From Vulcanimicrobiota bacterium (lineage in GTDB: Bacteria > Vulcanimicrobiota > Vulcanimicrobiia > Vulcanimicrobiales > Vulcanimicrobiaceae), in assembly GCA_003167055.1 (NCBI GenBank), contig PMUE01000174.1:141-6025 (forward strand): a DNA stretch of 5,885 bases, given 5' to 3'. Below, in pieces: positions 1-5,841 of this stretch. The position numbers were made by a program, and so were the translations under genes. Numbering within the stretch: position 1 is the first letter of the stretch; every line of letters begins with the position of its first letter. The notes under the pieces are model-generated. The model saw only the letters and a program-made list of their open reading frames with translations, had not been told where the DNA came from and made no database searches.

Positions 1-2
1 TC

Positions 3-698
3 AAGATCGAGATGCACTTCCTCCCCGACGTGTACGTGCCGTGCGAAGTTTGCAAGGGCAAGCGCTATAACGCGCAGACGCTCGAGGTGCGATACAAGGG
101 CAAGACGATCGCCGACGTGCTCGAGATGCGCGTTGACGAGGCGGTCGAGCTCTTTGCGACGATTCCGCGTATTCACAACAAGCTCAGGACAATTTGCGAG
201 GTCGGTCTGGGCTACATCAAGATGGGTCAGCCGGCGACGACGCTTTCGGGCGGAGAGGCGCAGCGCGTTAAGTTGGCGACCGAGCTTTCACGCCGATCGA
301 CGGGCCGAACGTTCTACGTGCTGGACGAACCCACGACGGGATTGCACTTCGCCGACATTCACAAGCTGCTTGAGGTGCTGCAAAAGCTGGTGCAGACCGG
401 CAACACGGTGCTCGTGATCGAGCATAATCTCGACGTGATCAAAACGGCGGATTATTTGATCGATCTCGGCCCGGAGGGCGGCGATCGCGGCGGAACGGTC
501 GTCGGCACGGGAACGCCGGAAGAACTGGCAGTCAACCCGGCATCCTATACGGGCGCCTATCTGGTGCCGGTGCTCGAGGACCAGCGAGCGGTCGGCCATC
601 ACGTGCCGGACAAATCCGCGCTCGAGCGGCTCGAGCGCGAAAATATGACCGCGCTCGACGATCTCGCCAAGGGTGACCGCGTCGCTATAGAAGCATAA
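3..698 (+). CDS. uvrA: UvrA excinuclease ABC subunit A, C-terminal part (5' end outside window)
   Basis: This is the DNA-damage sensor ATPase of nucleotide excision repair, which loads UvrB onto lesions. The frame is already open at base 3 (codons for K-I-E precede the first ATG at 12), so the gene begins outside the window and about the last quarter is present. Counting from that ATG: a CEVC pair at 11-14 is the second half of the C-terminal zinc finger; GYIKMGQPATTLSGGEAQR (67-85) holds the Q-loop and ABC signature; FYVLDEPTTGLH (101-112) is Walker B with catalytic Glu106; IEHN (136-139) is the H-loop. The last ABC site is therefore intact. A charged tail of about 38 residues follows the usual YTGAYLVPVL ending. 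The TAA stop lies six bases before the next gene, in the same frame. Identification is secure. Confidence 0.97.
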   Translation, partial: KIEMHFLPDVYVPCEVCKGKRYNAQTLEVRYKGKTIADVLEMRVDEAVELFATIPRIHNKLRTICEVGLGYIKMGQPATTLSGGEAQRVKLATELSRRSTGRTFYVLDEPTTGLHFADIHKLLEVLQKLVQTGNTVLVIEHNLDVIKTADYLIDLGPEGGDRGGTVVGTGTPEELAVNPASYTGAYLVPVLEDQRAVGHHVPDKSALERLERENMTALDDLAKGDRVAIEA

Positions 699-704
699 CC
701 CACT

Positions 705-1049
705 GTGTTTTCGGTGGTGATGTTAGTTTGCAGAGATCTCGCGCGTTCGCGCGATTTTTATCGCAACGTCATGGGCCTCAAAGTGCTCTCCGATCGGTCC
801 CCGCACTGGATCGAGTTCGAATTGGCGAAAGGCGTGACGTTCGGTTTGCACCAAGGAGGCGATCTGCTGGCGGTGCGGCCCGGATCGCTGCAGCTCGGGT
901 TTACGGTTGAGAGCGTCGATCGGTTCGTCGCCGACTGCGGGACGCTGGCCGTGCCGATTCTTCAGTATCCTTACAACGAAGGAAACCTGCGCATCGCGGT
1001 GATCAGCGATCCGGACGGCTACCCGATTCAAATCGGATCGAAGCGGTGA
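705..1049 (+). CDS. VOC-superfamily (glyoxalase/bleomycin-resistance fold) small protein, probably metal-free
   Basis: This 114-residue protein has the VOC beta-alpha-beta-beta-beta pattern twice. VMLVCRDLARSRDFYRNVMGLKVL (5-28) matches the usual V.L.V.DL..S..FY...LGL opening, and ISDPDGYPIQI (100-110) matches the DPDGN.IEL close. Aligned by eye to metal-dependent members, only His49 (FGLHQ) stays at a ligand position; the others read Val4, Gln63 and Gln109. It may therefore bind a ligand rather than act as a classic glyoxalase or dioxygenase. The substrate cannot be told. GTG at 705 is chosen because the ATG at 720 would remove most of the first strand; no strong ribosome-binding site is visible. 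The gene sits six bases after uvrA, and its TGA overlaps the ligA GTG, so it is probably in the same operon. Confidence 0.85.
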   Translation: MFSVVMLVCRDLARSRDFYRNVMGLKVLSDRSPHWIEFELAKGVTFGLHQGGDLLAVRPGSLQLGFTVESVDRFVADCGTLAVPILQYPYNEGNLRIAVISDPDGYPIQIGSKR

Positions 1050-3058
1050 CCGTTCGAGGGGCTCAGGGCAAAAAGCGCGCCGAGGAATTGCGCGCGCAGA
1101 TCGACGACGCGAACCACCGCTACTACATTCTCGACGACCCCGCGATCACCGACGCCGAATTCGACGCGATGTTGCGCGAGTTGATCGATCTCGAGACGGC
1201 GCACCCGGAGTTGCGAACGCCGGATTCGCCGACACAGCGCGTCGGTGCCACGCCGTCCGAGCGATTTGCACCGTTCGAACATTCGCAGCCGATGCTGAGC
1301 TTAGCCAATGCGTTCGACGAAGACGAGCTGCGCGCGTTCGACGAGCGCGTGCGTAAACTCGCAGCTGTGCCCGTCTCGTACGTTTGCGAACTCAAGATCG
1401 ACGGGCTCGCGATCGCGCTCGACTACCGCGACGGCGTGCTGGTACGCGGTGGCACCCGCGGCGACGGTCGCGTGGGCGAAGAGATAACCCCGAACCTGCG
1501 CACGATCCCCACCATTCCATTACGCCTCCCTGTCACCCTGAGCTTGTCGAAGGGTCGCAACCTGCTTGAAGTGCGGGGTGAAGTCTATCTGCGTAAGAGC
1601 GATTTCGAGAAGCTCAACGCGCGGCGCGAACGCGAGGGACTGCCGGTCTTCGCGAATCCGCGCAATGCGGCGTCGGGCGGCGTACGGCAACTCGATCCCA
1701 AGCTCACCGCGCAACGGCGCCTCTCGTTCTTTGCCTATGCCGTTGCGCAAGGTCCGCCGCTCAAAACCCAGAGCGAAGCGCTCGAATATTTGCGCGCCGC
1801 CGGCTTTGCCGTGAACGACCACATTGAGATGCCCGACGACATCGCCGGCGTGATCGCCTACTGTCGCCGGTGGGAAGCGGCGCGCGACACGCTCGATTAC
1901 GAGATCGACGGTGTGGTGGTCAAGGTCGACGATCTTGCGCTTCAAGAGAAGCTGGGGGCGGTCTCACGTGAACCGCGTTGGGCCGTCGCGTACAAATTCA
2001 AACCGCGCGAGGCCCGCACAAAACTGCGCGACATCACGATTACGGTCGGACGGACGGGAACACTCAATCCAAACGCGGTGCTCGATCCGGTGCAAATCGG
2101 CGGTGTGACCGTGAAGAGCGCGACGCTGCACAACGCCGAGTACATCGCAAGCAACGACATTCGCATCGGAGATACGGTGCTGGTCACGCGCGCCGGTGAC
2201 GTCATTCCCCGTGTCGTCGGGCCCGTGCTCAGCGAGCGCACCGGCAAGGAGCGGCGCTTCAAGATGCCCGGCGCGTGTCCGGTGTGCGGCAGCGCGGTCG
2301 ATCATCCGCCCGCCGAGGCGATGGCGCGCTGCACCAACGCATCGTGTCCCGCGCAAGTCTTCGAACGCGTGCGTCACTTTGCGTCGCGCGGCGCCATGGA
2401 CATCGAAGGACTCGGCGATGTCCTCGCGGACCAACTCACCGGCTCGGGCATCGTGCACGACATCGCCGATATCTACGCGCTCGATGCGGAGCAACTCGCG
2501 TCGGTCCCGCGCATGGGTGAGAAGACCATCAGCAAGCTGCTCGAGGCGATCGACGGTTCGAAGTCGCGCGGCTTGGCGCGCGTGCTGACGGGCCTCGGCA
2601 TTCGCTTCGTCGGTGAGCAGACCGCGGCGATTCTCGCCGGCGATTTCGGCACGATCGACGCGATTGCGAAAGCGAGCGAAGACGAGCTACAGCGCAGCGA
2701 GGGTATCGGCACCGAGGTTGGGTCGAGCGTGCGACTGTTTTTCGATCAGGCGGCGAACCGGTCGATGATCGAGCGGCTGCGCCGGGCGGGTGTCGTCATG
2801 GCCGGGGCGAGGCGCGAACGCGGGGGAGGCCCGCTCGGGGGGAAAACGTTTGTTCTCACCGGCACGCTCCCGACGCTCAGCCGCGACGAGGCCGGCGCGC
2901 TGATTGAGGCACGCGGGGGCAAAGTGAGCGGCTCGGTCAGCCGCAAGACGGACTACGTCGTCGCCGGGGACGAGGCAGGGAGCAAACTCGCCAAAGCCCG
3001 CGACCTGGGGATTCCCGTCCTGGACGAGGAGGGGTTCAGGCGGCTGCTGGAGGAGTAG
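1046..3058 (+). CDS. ligA: NAD+-dependent DNA ligase LigA
   Basis: LigA seals nicks in duplex DNA during replication and repair through a lysine-AMP intermediate, using NAD+. At 670 residues it has the usual length. Domains in order: Ia (HRYYILDDPAITDAEFD, 24-40, NMN binding); adenylation domain with catalytic Lys117 in LKIDG, GTRGDG (136-141), VRGEVYL (176-182), NPRNAASG (204-211), YEIDGVVVK (285-293) and AVAYKFKP (313-320); OB fold (VGRTGTLNPNAVL, 334-346); Cys4 zinc finger (C411, C414, C429, C434); helix-hairpin-helix region (about 440-580); and BRCT domain (about 595-670). The GTG start is supported by the four-base GTGA overlap with the VOC gene and by normal spacing to HRYY. Oddity: residues 163-170 (VTLSLSKG) are encoded by a dispersed palindromic repeat that lengthens the loop between IPLRL and LEVRGEV. 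The reading frame and all motifs remain intact, so the enzyme is probably functional. Confidence 0.97.
   Translation: MTVRGAQGKKRAEELRAQIDDANHRYYILDDPAITDAEFDAMLRELIDLETAHPELRTPDSPTQRVGATPSERFAPFEHSQPMLSLANAFDEDELRAFDERVRKLAAVPVSYVCELKIDGLAIALDYRDGVLVRGGTRGDGRVGEEITPNLRTIPTIPLRLPVTLSLSKGRNLLEVRGEVYLRKSDFEKLNARREREGLPVFANPRNAASGGVRQLDPKLTAQRRLSFFAYAVAQGPPLKTQSEALEYLRAAGFAVNDHIEMPDDIAGVIAYCRRWEAARDTLDYEIDGVVVKVDDLALQEKLGAVSREPRWAVAYKFKPREARTKLRDITITVGRTGTLNPNAVLDPVQIGGVTVKSATLHNAEYIASNDIRIGDTVLVTRAGDVIPRVVGPVLSERTGKERRFKMPGACPVCGSAVDHPPAEAMARCTNASCPAQVFERVRHFASRGAMDIEGLGDVLADQLTGSGIVHDIADIYALDAEQLASVPRMGEKTISKLLEAIDGSKSRGLARVLTGLGIRFVGEQTAAILAGDFGTIDAIAKASEDELQRSEGIGTEVGSSVRLFFDQAANRSMIERLRRAGVVMAGARRERGGGPLGGKTFVLTGTLPTLSRDEAGALIEARGGKVSGSVSRKTDYVVAGDEAGSKLAKARDLGIPVLDEEGFRRLLEE
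1532..1555 (+). repeat. Dispersed palindromic repeat (VTLSLSKG / CHPELVEG type) inside ligA
   Basis: The core CCCTGAGCTTGTCGAAGGG (1536-1554) belongs to a short repeat seen in many GC-rich bacterial genomes. It is often recognised by its translations: VTLSLSKG in the ligA frame, CHPELVEGS in another plus frame, and LRQAQGD on the minus strand, all of which occur here. The ends ACCCT (1535-1539) and AGGGT (1551-1555) form a five-base inverted repeat around an 11-base loop. The repeat fits as eight whole codons in ligA. Only one copy is visible in this window. Confidence 0.8.
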
Positions 3059-3083
3059 CCTGCCTACGACCAGTCAGTACGGG

Positions 3084-3090
3084 GGTGGAG
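3084..3090 (+). promoter_or_regulatory. Shine-Dalgarno site of the hemerythrin-like gene
   Basis: GGTGGAG ends four bases before the ATG at 3095. It is the clearest ribosome-binding site in the plus-strand run and decides this start. The 36-base gap after ligA holds no visible promoter or terminator. Confidence 0.6.
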
Positions 3091-3094
3091 TACC

Positions 3095-3505
3095 ATGGTC
3101 GCAACTGCCCAAACGGAAATATTGCTCCGGCACGCTCAGCTTCATGATGATGCTGCGTCGTTGTTTCGTGCACTCGACGAAGGCGAGCCGGACGTCATCG
3201 CAGGCGCGTTTCATCGCTTCGTGGGCCACCTCGAAGCGCATCTCGCCGTCGATCTCGCAGTCGGCTATCGTCTCTTGTTACGGCATCCAAGCGAATTCGT
3301 GCGGCGACTCTCTGAACGCGTGCTCGTCGAGCAAGAGCATTTCCCGCAGCAAGTCGAGGTCTTAGCGGCTCGTTGGCGGCTTGCCGATGCACAAATGCTG
3401 CTCACGCAAGCCTTTCGCGACGAACTCGAAACGCTGGTGAGCAATCTGCTCAAGCGCATTCGCATCGAAGAGCGGCTTCTTACCGCGATCTCAAGCGTAG
3501 CGTAG
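3095..3505 (+). CDS. Small all-helical protein, hemerythrin (HHE)-like with incomplete ligands
   Basis: This 136-residue soluble protein has no signal peptide or membrane segment and looks like about four amphipathic helices (approximately 6-28, 33-63, 66-95, 97-133). The His/acid spacing resembles the hemerythrin/HHE family, which binds a di-iron centre: H13/H17 in helix 1, H45 and H49 with D53 in helix 2 (HLEAHLAVD, resembling H-x3-E), H82 in helix 3, and RIRIEER (121-127) where the family usually has H-x3-EE. The last-helix histidine is thus arginine, and iron binding may be partial or lost. Known family roles include sensing or storing O2, NO or iron; none can be assigned here. The start is backed by a good ribosome-binding site. 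It follows ligA by 36 bases and is probably in the same transcript. Its end overlaps the convergent reductase gene by 15 bases. It could instead be an unrelated helical bundle. Confidence 0.55.
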   Translation: MVATAQTEILLRHAQLHDDAASLFRALDEGEPDVIAGAFHRFVGHLEAHLAVDLAVGYRLLLRHPSEFVRRLSERVLVEQEHFPQQVEVLAARWRLADAQMLLTQAFRDELETLVSNLLKRIRIEERLLTAISSVA

Positions 3506-5788
3506 CAGCGCGCTTTTCGGCGCGCGCTCGGGGAGCGCGCTTGCCAAAGCCTCCGGCAGATCGCCCGCGATCACGCCGACGGATCGTTCGCGCGCGCAGC
3601 GCTGCGCCGTGAGGCCGTGCCAATAGGCGCCGGCGCAAGCGGCATCGATCGGCGATAACCCCTGCGAAAGCAACGTCGCAATCATCCCGGTCAACACATC
3701 TCCGGTGCCCGCCGTGGCGAGCGCGCTCGTTCCGGTCGAATTGATGTGCATGATGGAGCCGTCGTCGATCAGTGTGGCCGCTCCCTTGAGCAACGTCGTG
3801 ATACCGGTCCGCGTGGTGAATTCGCGCAACCGTTCGACACGCGTGCCCGGCGCAACCGTTCCAAGTCCGGAGAGTCGAGCGAATTCGCCTTCGTGCGGCG
3901 TGAGCACGCACGCCTTCCCGCGCAGCAGTTCGAGATTCTTGGCGAAGTGAAAGAGTGCGCTTGCGTCGATGACCATCGGCAGCGTGCAGCGCGCGGCAAA
4001 GGCGCGAATCATCTCGCCGGTCCACGTGTCGAGCGCAAGGCCCGGCCCGATTCCCACCGCGCTGTTACGTTGCGCAACGTCGAGCAGATCGCCGCTCACC
4101 GTGAGCGCGTCGCTGTTCGAAAACGTGATCACGACTTGCTCGGTGAGGTGCGCGCGCAGAATCGGTACGGCATCGCCGTGGGTCCCGATCGTGACGTAGC
4201 CCGCGCCCGCACGCGCCGCAGCGCGCGCGCACAACACGGCGGCGCCTGGGAACTGCGCGGAACCGGCGATGATCAGCGGTGCGCCGGCGCTGCGTTTGTC
4301 GGCATTCCACGCGCGGTGCGGGAGCAGATCTAAAAACGCGTCATTGTCGAGCGCAGCGAACGTCTGCGCATGGGCAGCGAGCGTCGCATCGTCGATGCCG
4401 ATGTCCGCGATCCAATGCTGGCCGCAACTGTTCGGGCACCCTGCGATGTGCAATTTCAACTGCTCGTCAAATCCGGGTATGCGGTCTTCGAGTTCTTCCA
4501 CCAGCCAGCGCGAGAAGCTTTTTGTTTCCGTAATTGCAAGCTTGCAAAACTCACTGCCGCTGCAGGCGATGGCACCGCGGAAAAACGGCGAACCCCCTAC
4601 CGGTAGCCCGATTGCGCCTAGCTCTTTGGCTAATTCCTCGGCGCGTAAACGGGGGATGTTGACGATGAGCAGGTTCTGCATGTTGGTGGTGCGCAATTCG
4701 CCGCCCGCGAAGCGCTCGGCAAGATCTGCGGCGGCATCCATTTGTTCGGGAGTGATTCTCCCGCGCAAAACCGCGGAGCCTACATAGCAGTAGCCCGGCT
4801 GCTTTTGCGCATGGATGCCGATGTGATCGCGGAAGACGTCCGCTGGCGGATGCTCGGGCTCGGCGGGATCGAGTTGAAACCCAATCCGCCGCTCCAGTTC
4901 TTTTTGGAAATCGGTCGGAGTCCACCCATGGCGTAGAAATAGAAATTTCAGCCGCGCTCTTTCGCGGTGCTCGCGCAAGGGCTCGGAGTCACGAAACAAC
5001 TCGGCGATTCCTTTGATTACCGGCAGAACCTGATTCCAGCGCACGAAGGCGTTCAGCGGTGCGCCCAGATGCGGTTCGGTCGAAAGTCCACCACCCACGC
5101 GCAATGCAAAGCCAATCTCAGACTCGCCATGAAGTACCCGCTCGACCGCAGTGAGGCCAACATCGTTGATCTCCGGATAGGGGCACCACACGCGGCATCC
5201 CGTGATGGAAATCTTGAACTTGCGGGGCAGGTTGTAGAACTCGCCATTACCCGCCAGCATACGATCCGCTGCCAGCGCGAGAGACGATGCATCGCAAATC
5301 TCATCTGCATCCACACCCGCAACCGGGCAGCCCGTAATGTTGCGTGTGACGTCGCCGCAGGAGCCAGTCGTATTCAGACCGACGCGCCAAAGTTCTTCCA
5401 GCACTTCCGGAAGAGCCTCGATGGTCACCCAGTGCAGCTGAATGTTTTGCCGCACCGTGAGATCGGCGGTACCGCGGGCGTAGCGTCGCGTGAGAGCGGC
5501 GATGGTTCGCAGTTGATCGGATCGCAACAGGCCGTTGGGAATCCGAATCCTCAGCATGAAGAACGGCACAGCGCGTCCTTGGCCGCCCTGGCCACCGACC
5601 ACGCCGGCGCCATCGCCCTGTGTGTACACTCCCCACCAGCGGAAATATGTGCCAATCCACTCGGGGGGGATCGAATCGAAGCCTTCGCGCGCAAAACGGC
5701 GAATCTCGGCCAGTCCTTCCCATGGATTCATTGCGCGCTTCAGGCGCTCGGACTTCTGCGCTTTAGTTTCTGCAACTGCGTTGGTCAT
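3491..5788 (-). CDS. Fusion: siroheme sulfite/nitrite reductase (C-terminally shortened) + NAD(P)H-hydrate dehydratase NnrD
   Basis: A single 765-residue ORF joins two enzymes. Residues 1 to about 466 are a ferredoxin-type sulfite/nitrite reductase (six-electron reduction on siroheme coupled to [4Fe-4S]). Visible features are FRWWGVYTQ (49-57), a ferredoxin-like half-domain around FFMLRIRIPNG, RQNIQLHW with Arg113, GSCGDVTRNITGCP (142-155), PRKFKIS (188-194) with the siroheme-type Arg/Lys residues, a second half-domain (about 332-385), and the cluster cysteines C409, C415, C451, C455. It ends about 11 residues after C455, where homologues run on for roughly 80-90. Residues about 477-765 are a YjeF C-terminal/NnrD domain that dehydrates damaged NAD(P)H hydrates using ADP or ATP: IIAGSAQFPGAA (506-517), GPG (581-583), TPHEGEF (630-636), LLKG (666-669), GTGD (694-697). 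The epimerase (YjeF-N) half is absent. No in-frame ATG, GTG or TTG lies near the junction. ATG 5788 is preferred over the upstream GTG at 5815, whose first nine codons are the terminator hairpin and U-tract. The ribosome-binding site is weak (GGCGGCG). Confidence 0.9.
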   Translation of the reverse strand: MTNAVAETKAQKSERLKRAMNPWEGLAEIRRFAREGFDSIPPEWIGTYFRWWGVYTQGDGAGVVGGQGGQGRAVPFFMLRIRIPNGLLRSDQLRTIAALTRRYARGTADLTVRQNIQLHWVTIEALPEVLEELWRVGLNTTGSCGDVTRNITGCPVAGVDADEICDASSLALAADRMLAGNGEFYNLPRKFKISITGCRVWCPYPEINDVGLTAVERVLHGESEIGFALRVGGGLSTEPHLGAPLNAFVRWNQVLPVIKGIAELFRDSEPLREHRERARLKFLFLRHGWTPTDFQKELERRIGFQLDPAEPEHPPADVFRDHIGIHAQKQPGYCYVGSAVLRGRITPEQMDAAADLAERFAGGELRTTNMQNLLIVNIPRLRAEELAKELGAIGLPVGGSPFFRGAIACSGSEFCKLAITETKSFSRWLVEELEDRIPGFDEQLKLHIAGCPNSCGQHWIADIGIDDATLAAHAQTFAALDNDAFLDLLPHRAWNADKRSAGAPLIIAGSAQFPGAAVLCARAAARAGAGYVTIGTHGDAVPILRAHLTEQVVITFSNSDALTVSGDLLDVAQRNSAVGIGPGLALDTWTGEMIRAFAARCTLPMVIDASALFHFAKNLELLRGKACVLTPHEGEFARLSGLGTVAPGTRVERLREFTTRTGITTLLKGAATLIDDGSIMHINSTGTSALATAGTGDVLTGMIATLLSQGLSPIDAACAGAYWHGLTAQRCARERSVGVIAGDLPEALASALPERAPKSALLRYA
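3522..3540 (+). terminator. GC hairpin just after the plus-strand run (weak terminator candidate)
   Basis: GCGCGCTC (3522-3529) pairs perfectly with GAGCGCGC (3533-3540) around a three-base loop, 16 bases after the TAG of the helical-protein gene. An upstream arm AGCGCGC (3507-3513) can pair instead with GCGCGCT (3522-3528). Only two T residues follow, so a canonical intrinsic terminator is not shown. The same bases encode the C-terminus of the convergent gene. Confidence 0.3.
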
Positions 5789-5800
5789 AAGTCGCCGCCA

Positions 5801-5841
5801 AAAAGAAAAACCCACCGCCAGAGGATGTCTGGCGGTGGGTT
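5801..5841 (-). terminator. Intrinsic terminator directly upstream of the reductase-NnrD gene
   Basis: A perfect 14-base-pair stem, AACCCACCGCCAGA (5809-5822) with TCTGGCGGTGGGTT (5828-5841), surrounds a five-base loop. On the minus strand it is followed by TTTTTCTTTT (5810 down to 5801), a standard rho-independent terminator. It stops 12 bases before the reductase ATG. It either ends a leftward gene beyond the window, where GGT AAA TTG CTG ACT TAA (5884-5867) could be the last codons, or it is a leader attenuator. On the plus strand only a short T run follows, so termination that way would be weak. Confidence 0.85.

Noticed and set aside
1384..1569. Plus-strand ORF ending with the CHPELVEGS peptide
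   Set aside because: Out-of-frame reading of ligA and its embedded repeat, not a gene.
1964..2494. 176-residue minus-strand ORF inside ligA
   Set aside because: Antisense shadow of the LigA OB and zinc-finger region; the ligA frame explains every base.
3746..4333. 195-residue plus-strand ORF opposite the NnrD half
   Set aside because: Arginine- and alanine-rich shadow of the NnrD coding strand, without motifs or a plausible ribosome-binding site.
4355..4400. Two separate genes (reductase and nnrD) joined by a missed frameshift or stop
   Set aside because: The frame is open through the junction and no in-frame ATG, GTG or TTG is present near the NnrD start, so the sequence as given encodes one protein; assembly error remains possible and is listed as a check.
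5789..5815. Alternative GTG start at 5815 adding nine residues to the reductase
   Set aside because: Those codons are the terminator 3' arm and U-tract; translation more plausibly begins at the ATG at 5788.
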